From Lachnospiraceae bacterium (GTDB lineage Bacteria > Bacillota > Clostridia > Lachnospirales > Lachnospiraceae): a DNA stretch of 64,000 nucleotides. The DNA lies in contig JAAWAC010000041.1 in assembly GCA_022791975.1 (NCBI GenBank), forward strand, positions 62,001 through 126,000. Reading direction: 5' to 3'. The notes under the pieces were generated by a model that was not told the origin of the DNA, made no database searches, and saw nothing but the letters and a program-made list of their open reading frames with translations. The translations under genes and the position numbers were made by a program. Positions 35,130-42,980 of the stretch are shown here, piece after piece. Each line of letters starts with the position of its first letter. Position 1 is the first letter of the stretch.

Positions 35130-35990
35130 ATGAGTAAAATTTCCAGAAAAAATCATAGATGGTCCTACCTGGCAGGGGAGATTTTCCGGGTGGTTTTTCT
35201 GACCATGCATTTTGTTATTACCATTTTTCCCTTCTTTTGGATGGTGAGTACAGCGGTAAAGAAGGAACAGGCGGAGATTTATGCCTTTCCGGTTATCTAT
35301 TGGCCGCAGAATCCTTCTCTCGAAAATTTTTTCCATATTGCAGTGAAGGGAAATTTCCTCTTGTATTTCCGGAATTCCTTTTTGTATGCGGCAATCCCGG
35401 CGCTTGTGGGGACATTGTTGGCCATTTTGGCAGCGTATGTTCTGGCCCGGTGCCGGTTTCGGGGAAGAAATACGGTGCTGTTTCTGTTTATTCTGACCCA
35501 GATGCTTCCGGGCTTTATGGGGCTGGCGCCCAAGTATCAGATGATGTCCCGGTTGGGGCTGGTAAATACAGTGCTGGGAATTCTGCTGATTTATCTTTCC
35601 AACATTATCCCTTACTCGGTGGTAACCCTGCGCTCCTTCTTTGACCAGGTGCCAGCCTCCATTGAGGAGGCGGCGCTTATAGACGGATGCAGCCGGTTTC
35701 GGGTAGTCTTTACCATTGCGGTGCCTTTGGTTCTTCCGGGGATTATCTCAGTGCTGATCTTTGATTTTGTAAATCTGTGGAATGAACTGTTCAGCGCCAC
35801 CCTGTTTCTGGACTCGGATCACTTAAAGACAGTGACCATTGCCCTAAATGGTCTTATTCAGAAATATGATATTGCCTGGGGACAGCTGATGGCCGGGACC
35901 ATTATCTCGGTTCTTCCCACGGTCCTGTTGTTTGCTCTGATGCGGAAATATATGATTGCAGGTCTTACCAGCGGTGCGGTAAAGGGGTAA
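35130..35990 (+). CDS. ABC sugar permease, MalG type, second system
   Basis: A 286-residue CUT1 permease with six helices. The EAA loop is SIEEAALIDGCSRFRVVFTIAVP near residue 178 and the C-terminus ends AGLTSGAVKG, the usual MalG-type tail. It completes the second transporter. GGAGGAGTG lies before the ATG, overlapping the end of the previous gene. Confidence 0.94.
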   Translation: MSKISRKNHRWSYLAGEIFRVVFLTMHFVITIFPFFWMVSTAVKKEQAEIYAFPVIYWPQNPSLENFFHIAVKGNFLLYFRNSFLYAAIPALVGTLLAILAAYVLARCRFRGRNTVLFLFILTQMLPGFMGLAPKYQMMSRLGLVNTVLGILLIYLSNIIPYSVVTLRSFFDQVPASIEEAALIDGCSRFRVVFTIAVPLVLPGIISVLIFDFVNLWNELFSATLFLDSDHLKTVTIALNGLIQKYDIAWGQLMAGTIISVLPTVLLFALMRKYMIAGLTSGAVKG

Positions 35991-36146
35991 GATAACGAAC
36001 TATGCAGGGGGAAATAAAAGGAGGAAAAAGAGGTGACAAGAAAAAGATAAGAAAAAAGAAAGAATAAACAAAGAAATTTATTGTTTTTATAGCAACAAAA
36101 CGAAAGATGTGATAAAATAAAAAAAACGAAAGAGCGAGGTGGAGAG

Positions 36147-37193
36147 ATGTCACTATTTGAGGTGAAGCCTTATGACAAGCAGTTTTATGAGGAGGAGCTG
36201 AAGGATTTTCTTCCGGATACCTTTATTGACTGTCACACCCATATCTGGCTGGAGGAGCACAGCCATTATTGTGTGGACAAGGCCAAGAGATCCTGTGCGT
36301 GGCCGGGGATGGTGGCCAAATATCAGTCTATAGAGCACCTGGAGGAGACCAATCATCTGTTGTTTCCGGATAAGAAGGTGATTTCCGTGCTCTACGGACA
36401 GACTAATATTACCACGGATCTAAAGCTTAACAATGCCTATGTGGCAGAGGCGGCAGAGAGCTATGGGTATCCGGCCCTTTACATTTCCCATCCCACCCAG
36501 AGTGCGGAGTCTGTGGAGCGCGCTGTGCTGGCCAATCCCTGCTTTAAGGGGTTGAAGGTTTATCTGGAGTATGCGCCGTCCTATATTCCCAATGCAGAAA
36601 TCCGTATTTATGATTTTCTGCCTCATGAGCACTTGGCTCTGGCCAACAAGCATCACTGGGTGGTGCAGCTGCATATTCCCCGTCCCAAACGTCTGGCTGA
36701 TCCGGTCAATTATGTGCCCCTGCTGGAGATTGAGCAGAAATATCCGGATCTCCAACTGAGCATTGCACACCTGGGAAGAGCCTATGCGGATGAGGATGTG
36801 GGAGAGGCCTTGGAATATTTAAAGGGTACGGAGAAAACCGTCTGGGACTTTACGGCCAATACCAATGCCCATGTGATGCAGCAGGTACTGGAGTATTTTG
36901 GCCCCAAGCGGTTGATTTACGGCACAGATTTCCCTATTTTCCGCATGAAAGCCCGCCGGTTGGTGGAGAATGGCTTCTATATTAATGAGGTTCCCAAGGG
37001 CTCTCTGGGAGATGTGTCGGAAGATCCCCATATGCGGGAGATTCCCTATCCGGAGGCGGAGAAGGTTACCTTCTTTATCTATGAGGAAATACTCTCCTGT
37101 AAGAGGGCTTGCCAGGCTCTACAGCTGTCCAAAAACGAGGTAAGAGATATCTTTTATGGAAACAGCGCACGGATTTTTGGTGTGGAGCATTAA
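36147..37193 (+). CDS. PF04909 amidohydrolase-family metal enzyme, copy 2
   Basis: A 348-residue amidohydro_2 TIM barrel, a close paralogue of the enzyme at 22650 across its whole length. Shared landmarks are MSLFEVKPYDKQFYEEELKDF at the start, HTHIWL (near residue 30), GLKVYLEYAPSYIPNAEIRIY, a histidine in VQLHIPRPKRL, AHLGRAY and YGTDFPI. GAGGTGGAG precedes the ATG. It is 157 bases after the permeases, in an AT-rich gap where a separate promoter is possible but not clear. Both copies follow CUT1 permeases, which points to a shared type of substrate bond. Confidence 0.88.
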   Translation: MSLFEVKPYDKQFYEEELKDFLPDTFIDCHTHIWLEEHSHYCVDKAKRSCAWPGMVAKYQSIEHLEETNHLLFPDKKVISVLYGQTNITTDLKLNNAYVAEAAESYGYPALYISHPTQSAESVERAVLANPCFKGLKVYLEYAPSYIPNAEIRIYDFLPHEHLALANKHHWVVQLHIPRPKRLADPVNYVPLLEIEQKYPDLQLSIAHLGRAYADEDVGEALEYLKGTEKTVWDFTANTNAHVMQQVLEYFGPKRLIYGTDFPIFRMKARRLVENGFYINEVPKGSLGDVSEDPHMREIPYPEAEKVTFFIYEEILSCKRACQALQLSKNEVRDIFYGNSARIFGVEH

Positions 37194-37228
37194 GGAAAAG
37201 AGATCTTAGAAAGAGACAAAAAAACAAA

Positions 37229-37276
37229 AAGGGGAAAGGACAAATCCTGGCTTGACAGGAAACGGCCTTTCCCCTT
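37229..37276. terminator. 11-bp inverted repeat, likely bidirectional terminator
   Basis: AAGGGGAAAGG (37229-37239) pairs perfectly with CCTTTCCCCTT (37266-37276). Read on the minus strand it is followed by a T-rich run (TTTGTTTTTTTG), a strong terminator shape; on the plus strand it ends the amidohydrolase transcript less clearly. The loop contains the -35 box of the tRNA promoter. Confidence 0.5.
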
Positions 37277-37281
37277 ATAAT
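37252..37281 (+). promoter_or_regulatory. Promoter of tRNA-Leu
   Basis: Perfect -35 TTGACA (37252-37257) and -10 TATAAT (37276-37281), 18-base spacing, 12 bases before the mature tRNA start. Confidence 0.85.
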
Positions 37282-37293
37282 ATTCTTTGTCAG

Positions 37294-37375
37294 GCGGAAA
37301 TGACGGAATTGGCAGACGTGCAGGATTTAGGTTCCTGTGCCGCGAGGCGTGAGGGTTCGAGTCCCTTTTTCCGCA
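37294..37375 (+). tRNA. tRNA-Leu (anticodon UAG)
   Basis: The acceptor strands GCGGAAA (37294-37300) and TTTCCGC (37368-37374) pair fully, followed by discriminator A. The anticodon arm CAGGA-TTTAGGT-TCCTG puts TAG in the anticodon, a variable arm of the long leucine kind follows, and the T arm contains GGTTCGAGTCC. CCA is not encoded, so it must be added by the CCA enzyme. Confidence 0.93.
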
Positions 37376-37429
37376 TTCTCTATGTAGAGGGCAAAGCTTG
37401 TGAGCTGTCACAGGAATTTGCCTTAGGAG

Positions 37430-37933
37430 TTATTCCGATTCTGCCTCTTCTGGCTCTTCCATATCCTCCCTATAAGAACAGCTGTTTAAAAAGTCTGAGA
37501 GAATGGCTTTGAAATCCCCTGTAAATTCTTGAGCAAATTCCTCCAGCCAGGTAAGCTCCACACATACGGCATTGTCATAGAAGGCGCCAAAGGCGGACAG
37601 GCCATGGTCGTAGGGGTTCCCCAAGCCTATGTAATCATATGCCAGGAGAGCATCATAAAGTTCCCCATTTTCCCCCTCACTGTTTACATAAGGGACGGCT
37701 TGTCCCGTGGACCAGGAAGCATAATAAAGTCCATCCCCCGACAGAGCGTTCATATTTTCCCGCAGGGTGAGAGGGCTGTCTGTGTTTTGGATTTCCAGGC
37801 GACTGCCTATGGCAGTATAGGGGAAGCCTCAGGAGCCATATCCTTTGGGAGGGGGAGTCAGAAGAGCAGCCGGTGAACAGAAGGAGCAGGCAAAGCAGAC
37901 AAAGAAAAGGGTTTAACTGTCTGCGGTTTGTAA
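37430..37933 (-). pseudogene. Decayed small lipoprotein gene (frameshifted)
   Basis: On the minus strand a lipoprotein signal with lipobox LFTGC (codons at 37880-37866) followed by CSSDSPSQ is in one frame. The rest of the protein, GSRLEIQNTDSPLTL to a stop at 37430, is in another, so a one-base indel between about 37865 and 37829 breaks the gene. An in-frame ATG near the AGGGAG site (about 37941) is also missing. The C-terminal part (GDGLYYASW, LSAFGAFYDNAVCVEL) looks like real protein and resembles small Lachnospiraceae lipoproteins of unknown function, possibly with an internal deletion too. Sequencing error would explain the shift but not the missing start. Confidence 0.6.
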
Positions 37934-37963
37934 AGGAAAACTTGCCTGCTCCCTAAAGGGCTG

Positions 37964-38503
37964 CTATATGTGTCGATACAGTGTGGACAGGCGGAAGGGA
38001 AAGCATAAAAGCATGGCTGTCACAGCACCCGTCACAGCCTGTAAAATCTGGAAGGGAAGCTTTAAAAGGGCGTATTCCGGGGTGCTGTACAGAAATGCAC
38101 GGCCCAGAGAGTAGCCTGTTACCATAATGACAGCACCCAGAGTCACGCCAATACCGGCAGCTACGGATTTGTGGTTTTTAGCCAGATGCCGGGTGCACAG
38201 GGAGATAACCACAGCTTGTATGCCATGGGTGGCTAAGGATACAAACATGGGAGTGGGATAAAAAAACAGGTCGCCCAAAAAGGCGCCCACACCTCCTACC
38301 AGAAAAGCGCCCAGAGGATCGAGAAGGATACCGGCCGTACAGATAACAATGTCATTCAGGTACAGGTGACCGCCGGGAACCGGTACGCCAAAGGAGCTGA
38401 GGGCAACGTTCATAGCCATAAGCAGAGCGGTTACAGCCATCCACTGGGTGGAATACCGGGTGTTGATAGGGGATGTATGTTGCGTATGGGGAGATGAGTT
38501 CAT
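37964..38503 (-). CDS. ECF transporter S-component
   Basis: A 179-residue membrane protein with about five to six helices, of the substrate-binding S-component class of energy-coupling-factor transporters. The helix pattern LNDIVICTAGILLDPLGAFLV followed by GVGAFLGDLFFYP is the usual S-component core. Such proteins import vitamins or metal ions with a shared EcfAAT module, not encoded here. The vitamin is not identifiable and no riboswitch is evident in the 38504-38724 gap. GGAGGT lies seven bases before ATG 38503; the first in-frame ATG at 38518 is inside that site. Confidence 0.82.
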   Translation of the reverse strand: MNSSPHTQHTSPINTRYSTQWMAVTALLMAMNVALSSFGVPVPGGHLYLNDIVICTAGILLDPLGAFLVGGVGAFLGDLFFYPTPMFVSLATHGIQAVVISLCTRHLAKNHKSVAAGIGVTLGAVIMVTGYSLGRAFLYSTPEYALLKLPFQILQAVTGAVTAMLLCFPFRLSTLYRHI

Positions 38504-38659
38504 AATAGATACCTCCATTTCTTTTTAATTCAGTGGTATTCTAGCACGGAGATGGACTGGTTAAAATATCCAGAATACAAAAAAATGACCAGGCCAGACG
38601 GGGGAAATTCCTTCTAAAAGGTAAACCAGAGGTAGAGTGGGGAATAAACAGGAAAGCGG

Positions 38660-38688
38660 TTGTCATCATCTTTGGATTCTGCCATACT
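38660..38688 (+). promoter_or_regulatory. Candidate promoter of the Xre membrane regulator
   Basis: TTGTCA (38660-38665) and CATACT (38683-38688) at 17-base spacing, 36 bases before the ATG. The rest of the 38504-38724 gap shows no gene. Confidence 0.4.
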
Positions 38689-38724
38689 GAATGGTGGAAA
38701 TAAGATGAGAGAGGAGCGATAAGC

Positions 38725-39621
38725 ATGGAACAGGAATATATGGAAAGAATGGGCAGGTTTATCTGCCAGAAGAGAAAAGAGAAGGGATTGACTCAGAAGG
38801 AGTTGGCTACCCGACTGGGGGTGACAGATAAGGCGGTATCCAAATGGGAGCGGGGAAATTGCTGTCCCGATATTGCACTTTTGCTTCCCCTGGCAGAATA
38901 CCTGGGGGTTTCCACTGGGGAGCTTTTGGGGCAGGAAAAACCTTTGGAGATGGAGGCAGAGGAGGATATGGAGAAATCCGTAAGTCTGGAAGTCCAAAAG
39001 GAAAAGGCTGTAGGTTTACAGACAAGAAAAGCGGATGGGGCTGCAAAGTTTTCAAAGAGAGAAAAGCTCTGGACGGAGCGGACAAAAAACCGGATTTTAC
39101 AGGGGCTGTCGGTAATGTGCCTGTTGGCTATGCTGATCTGTCTGCTCTGTGATTTTATTGTTACCGGGGGCCTGGGATGGTCCTATGTGGTCTGCTGTTC
39201 TGTCCTTTTTGGCTGGGCTCTTCTTCTTCCTGTCCTTAACAGCCGGGAAGGGGCCTGTCGCAAGGCGCTTTTGTTGCTGAGTGTCCTGATCCTCCCTTAT
39301 TTGGCTGCGCTGGCCATGATACTGGGGGAGACTCAGGTACTTCGGGTGGGGGTGCCGGTGGCTTTGCTGTCTGTGCTTGGAATCTGGTGCCTGTATTTTG
39401 TGTTTTGGAAGCTTAAGAATCGGATATTTTATGCCTGGGCGGTAGCGTTTGTGGTGATGGAGGCTCTAGGATTTATGATTGATATTACCATAGAGGTCCT
39501 TTTGGGGGAGAACTCCTGGAATGGAGAGAAGAATATGTTGCATGTTCTGGTGTCTCTTTTGCTGGCTGTTTTTTTTGCTGGGGTGGGATATTGGAGAGAT
39601 AGGGGGTCTCTGGAGGCATAG
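38725..39621 (+). CDS. Xre-type regulator with C-terminal membrane domain
   Basis: A 298-residue protein: an Xre helix-turn-helix (residues about 10-65, with GLTQKELATRLGVTDKAVSKWERG), a charged linker, then about six helices from residue 130. Membrane-bound Xre regulators of this shape are frequent in Lachnospiraceae and may sense envelope stress or a peptide. The gene ends 90 bases before the blaI-type gene, whose promoter overlaps the gap; functional linkage to that pair is possible. GAGAGGAG precedes the ATG. Confidence 0.83.
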   Translation: MEQEYMERMGRFICQKRKEKGLTQKELATRLGVTDKAVSKWERGNCCPDIALLLPLAEYLGVSTGELLGQEKPLEMEAEEDMEKSVSLEVQKEKAVGLQTRKADGAAKFSKREKLWTERTKNRILQGLSVMCLLAMLICLLCDFIVTGGLGWSYVVCCSVLFGWALLLPVLNSREGACRKALLLLSVLILPYLAALAMILGETQVLRVGVPVALLSVLGIWCLYFVFWKLKNRIFYAWAVAFVVMEALGFMIDITIEVLLGENSWNGEKNMLHVLVSLLLAVFFAGVGYWRDRGSLEA

Positions 39622-39634
39622 GTGTTAAATGGGG

Positions 39635-39685
39635 TTGACATCTGTCTACCTTTTATGTATAATAATGGTATACAAAAGTCTACCA
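39635..39685 (+). promoter_or_regulatory. Promoter and candidate operator of the BlaI/M56 pair
   Basis: TTGACA (39635-39640) and TATAAT (39658-39663) at 17 bases. The imperfect palindrome TGGTATAC-AAAA-GTCTACCA spans 39666-39685, and GTCTACC recurs at 39644-39650 between the boxes. Position and shape suit an autorepressed BlaI operator. Confidence 0.65.
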
Positions 39686-39711
39686 TTTGCAGAAAGGACG
39701 GGGAGAGACCT

Positions 39712-40086
39712 ATGGTACATTTATCCGATGGAGAATGGAAAATTATGCAGCTCTTGTGGCAGCAGGAGCCGTGGACGATAACCAAGCTTACGGCGGCTCT
39801 TCAGCAGGAGACGGATTGGAGCAAGCACACTGTGATCACCATGCTGAATCGCATGGTGAAAAAGGGAGCGGTCCGCTATGAGGAGGGGACCCGGGCAAAG
39901 CTGTATTATTCTCAGGTCAAGCGGGAGGAGACGGCGGCCCAGGAGACCAGGGGATTTTTGGATAAGGTGTATGCGGGCAGCTTAAGCTTGATGGTCCATG
40001 CTATGGTGAGCCAAAGGCATGTGAGCCGGGAGGAATTGGAGGAGATACAGGCGATTTTAAAAAAGGCAGAGGAGGAAGAGGGATGA
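39712..40086 (+). CDS. BlaI/MecI-family transcriptional repressor
   Basis: A 124-residue winged-helix repressor of the BlaI/MecI/CopY family. The N-terminal LSDGEWKIMQLLWQQEPWTITKL and the recognition part WSKHTVITMLNRMVKKGAV are the family signatures; the C-terminal part is a helical dimerisation region. In such pairs the M56 partner protein cleaves the repressor on sensing an antibiotic or other envelope signal. ATG 39712 follows GGGGAGAG. The 3' end overlaps the M56 gene by four bases, so the two are coupled. Confidence 0.92.
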   Translation: MVHLSDGEWKIMQLLWQQEPWTITKLTAALQQETDWSKHTVITMLNRMVKKGAVRYEEGTRAKLYYSQVKREETAAQETRGFLDKVYAGSLSLMVHAMVSQRHVSREELEEIQAILKKAEEEEG

Positions 40087-41633
40087 GAGATTTTTTCTGG
40101 AGCTCCAGCTTTTTGATTTTGGGTATCTGTCTGATCCGGCGTCTTACTGCGGGTGGTATGCCTATGCGCCACCGCTATACCTTGTGGTTGATGGCAGCCA
40201 TAGGTTTGTGTATCCTGCCTTTTTCCGCCAGGATGCCAAGAAGCATGTTCAGTGTGCTCAATGTGGCTCATTATGCCCGGGAGTGGATCTTTGAGACGGA
40301 GAAGTCTGGGGAACAGGAAGGGGCATATCCGGCAACAGCCGATGACCAGGCACCAGGAGAGCTTTTCGGGGATAGTCACAATGAGGCAGCCAATAAGCCT
40401 GAGAAGGCGGAAGCTTTCAAAGCGAAAAGAAGCTTGGAAGCTTTCCTGGAAAGAATCCCAAATATGGTATTTGTAGGGATCTGGGGAGCGGGAGTCTTGC
40501 TTCTTGGAGGATGGATGCTGTGGGTGAATCACAGACTGAAAAGAGAGATTCTGATAAAGCGGGTTCCTCTGGAAAGGAAGAGCAGTGTCCGGCTGGATTG
40601 GGAATGGATGACGCTTCCCGTCTATCTGGTGGAGGGGTTGCGCTCTCCCTGTCTGTTGTCTGTAAAGGGAGAGAAGGGCATCTACATGCCGGATCAGATT
40701 TTGGAGGACTTAAGGGGATTGCGCCATGGGGCGGCCCACGAGATCTGCCATTATCGGCAGGGAGACTTATTTTGGAACCGTGTGCGGTGTGTGCTGTTGG
40801 CAGTCTTCTGGTTTCAGCCGCTGGTCTGGCTGGGGGCCTGGCTGTCCCGGCAGGACTGTGAGCTGTCCTGTGATGAGGCGGCTATTAAGCTTTTGGGACG
40901 GGAGGAGCGTTTTGCATATGGGGAGACCCTGCTGTCTCTGGTGGGGAAAATGCCGGAGAGGGGTGGAATGCTTTTAGCTGGAACCTGGATGTCCGCTGGG
41001 GGAAGACAGCTTCAAAGGCGCATAACCTGGATCACCCGGGGAACCAGCAGCAGATTCCTTTCTGTTATAGGCTTTTATCTACTTTTACAGATAGTATTTA
41101 CAGGGACTATCACGAGACCTATGGACAGGGAAGAATTGGTGCCTTCCGTAGAGTATGCACAGGATATCCGTGCTCTGGGATCCGGAAATGGGGCAGAGGA
41201 AAATGCGGAGATTGAGGAGCAGCTGGCTCATTTTCTCACGGAGAATCATCTGCTTTATGTGGGGGATGCAGTGGGTAGTGGAAAAATTATAGGTGCCTGT
41301 GTCAGGGCCATTGCCTATACAGGCGGATGCAGCACCCAGCTACAGACCAGCCAGGAGCCTTATGCCTATCAGATAATAAGCCGGGACGAGGACAGGGAAA
41401 AGCTAGATGTGGAAAAGATGCGCTCCGTGAGCATTCTGGCCTTTGCCTCCATAGAGAACCTGGGAATCCTGGAGGTGTATACAGGCCCTGATGGATATGA
41501 GAAGGGGGAGCGTCTTTTTGCCATCACCCGGGCGGAGGCTATGGAGCTCTATGGAATCACGGATTTGGACCGGTATGGAGCGTCTGCGGAGGCCATGCTG
41601 GAGCTCATCCAGATGGTGGAGGAAGGGCTCTAG
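40083..41633 (+). CDS. BlaR1-like M56 metallopeptidase sensor
   Basis: A 516-residue membrane protease. Helices near the N-terminus (about residues 5-25, 35-55, 125-145) and 237-257 frame the zinc site HEICH near residue 219 and the acidic ELSCDEAAIKLL near 260, as in M56 proteases. No penicillin-binding (transpeptidase) domain follows. Instead, after the helix near 335, a C-terminal extracellular region has a NHLLYVGDAVGSGKIIG segment like the DUF4825 domains attached to some M56 proteins. It probably senses a signal other than beta-lactams and inactivates the BlaI-type repressor. Confidence 0.87.
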   Translation: MRDFFWSSSFLILGICLIRRLTAGGMPMRHRYTLWLMAAIGLCILPFSARMPRSMFSVLNVAHYAREWIFETEKSGEQEGAYPATADDQAPGELFGDSHNEAANKPEKAEAFKAKRSLEAFLERIPNMVFVGIWGAGVLLLGGWMLWVNHRLKREILIKRVPLERKSSVRLDWEWMTLPVYLVEGLRSPCLLSVKGEKGIYMPDQILEDLRGLRHGAAHEICHYRQGDLFWNRVRCVLLAVFWFQPLVWLGAWLSRQDCELSCDEAAIKLLGREERFAYGETLLSLVGKMPERGGMLLAGTWMSAGGRQLQRRITWITRGTSSRFLSVIGFYLLLQIVFTGTITRPMDREELVPSVEYAQDIRALGSGNGAEENAEIEEQLAHFLTENHLLYVGDAVGSGKIIGACVRAIAYTGGCSTQLQTSQEPYAYQIISRDEDREKLDVEKMRSVSILAFASIENLGILEVYTGPDGYEKGERLFAITRAEAMELYGITDLDRYGASAEAMLELIQMVEEGL

Positions 41634-42784
41634 GCATTTCGGGCCAGGATTACATCCACCACGGCCTGGGAGGCATGTCCGGAATCAAAATATTGGATCT
41701 GCTCCCGATATTTCCGGCATTTTTCCTCATAGAGCTTGTCGTCAAAATGAAGAATGTGTTCCATCAGCTCCTCATTGGAGAAGGCCAGGGTAAAGGGAAG
41801 CTCTTCCAGGGTAAAGTAATAGTCCTTGGTGCGGCGGATCTCCTCATAGTCCTCGGCGTATAGAAAGCCGGGCCGGCTGAGCATGAGAAAATCAAAGGCG
41901 CAGCCAGAGTAATCGCTGATAATCACATCCACGGCAACCAGCAGCTCCTGCATATTTTCGTAGGGGCTGGCATTTAAAATGGTGTCCGTATAGGCGATGG
42001 GGTAATCATGATAATTCACATTGGGGTGCAGCCGCACCAGAACAGCCCAGGAGCCGCCAAAGCGCTGGGTCAGGGTTGCCAAAAGCCGCTCATAATCCAG
42101 GTTGTACATGCTGGTGCTGCGGTTATCCCGGTAGGTGGGAGCATACATGACCAGATGCATGTCCGGGGAGAGATGGAAATGCTCCCGCACCCGCTGCTGA
42201 TAGGGGGCCGGATCCTGAAAAAACATATCATTTTTGGGTATTCCCTGTTCCAGTAAAGGACCCTGGTACCAGAAGGAACGGTGGTAGAGCAGGGAGCACC
42301 AGCGGCAGCAGGACAGGAATAAATCAATATATTGGGAATCTCTCTTGGCCCAGGTGATATATTCCCGGCTCAGGGCAGATTCGCAGTCCTGTTCAACCTT
42401 TTTCAGCCCTGGTCCTCCGTGCCAGGTCTGGATATAATACTGTTGGGGGCGCTTTTTAAAATCATAGAGCTTGCGGGTATTGTCAATCCAATATCCTGCG
42501 GTAGCCATATGGTATACAAAGGAGGCCGTATTGGGGCGCACTGGCCGGATACCGGAGGGAAAGACGTAATCCCGGGAGGCAGCCACCCAGTAAAGCTTAT
42601 AGTTAAGCCCCCGCCGGAGAAATTCTTCAGCGATAAACTTGGGATTGTCCCCGTAGCCGCCGCCGTTGAAATTGCTGAACACCACCTTTTTTTTCTCTAG
42701 GGGAAAATGTGTGAATAGGCGCCAGCAAAGCCATATCCACAGGCGGTGCAGCTTTAAGTACAGGGGAAGAATGCATTTTTTCAT
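41630..42784 (-). CDS. CDP-glycerol glycerophosphotransferase-family protein
   Basis: A 384-residue enzyme of the CDP-glycerol (TagB/TagF-like) family, which adds glycerol- or ribitol-phosphate to glycans such as teichoic acids. Visible features are TWHGGPGLKK near residue 122, KNDMFFQDP, YAPTYRDNRSTSMYN near 213, and DVIISDYSGCAFDFLM near 296, the typical late motif. The N-terminus is basic and amphipathic, fitting membrane association. GGAGG is spaced eight bases before ATG 42784. It is convergent with, and overlaps, the M56 gene by four bases at the 3' end. Confidence 0.9.
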   Translation of the reverse strand: MKKCILPLYLKLHRLWIWLCWRLFTHFPLEKKKVVFSNFNGGGYGDNPKFIAEEFLRRGLNYKLYWVAASRDYVFPSGIRPVRPNTASFVYHMATAGYWIDNTRKLYDFKKRPQQYYIQTWHGGPGLKKVEQDCESALSREYITWAKRDSQYIDLFLSCCRWCSLLYHRSFWYQGPLLEQGIPKNDMFFQDPAPYQQRVREHFHLSPDMHLVMYAPTYRDNRSTSMYNLDYERLLATLTQRFGGSWAVLVRLHPNVNYHDYPIAYTDTILNASPYENMQELLVAVDVIISDYSGCAFDFLMLSRPGFLYAEDYEEIRRTKDYYFTLEELPFTLAFSNEELMEHILHFDDKLYEEKCRKYREQIQYFDSGHASQAVVDVILARNA

Positions 42785-42817
42785 GGGGGAATCCTCCAAA
42801 TTTTTCTATTCTTTTTT

Positions 42818-42846
42818 AGTATAGCATTATCTGCGCCTGTTTCCAA
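42818..42846 (-). promoter_or_regulatory. Promoter of the CDP-glycerol-type transferase gene
   Basis: On the minus strand, TTGGAA (42846-42841) and TATACT (42823-42818) are spaced 17 bases, 34 bases before the ATG. Confidence 0.6.
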
Positions 42847-42897
42847 GGTTCCTTTTTATCTGGGGGCCGGAAAGTAGGCTCTTTTTAGAATCAAAAA

Positions 42898-42926
42898 TAG
42901 ACAAGTTGGGCAGAGTATGATAAACT
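42898..42926 (+). promoter_or_regulatory. Candidate promoter of the acyltransferase gene
   Basis: TAGACA (42898-42903) and TAAACT (42921-42926) with 17-base spacing, divergent from the previous promoter. Confidence 0.45.
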
Positions 42927-42980
42927 GTTCGAAACGGACCAGGTCCGGCAGAAATGGATAGGACAAAGGGATATAAGCCT

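Noticed and set aside
36081-36118. Separate promoter for amidohydrolase copy 2
   Set aside because: TTGTTT and TAAAAT are present in the AT-rich gap, but the spacing is 26 bases, so no acceptable pair was found.
37391-37422. Hairpin just after tRNA-Leu as its terminator
   Set aside because: The stem (GGCAAA...TTTGCC with an inner TGTGA/TCACA) has no T-run on either strand.
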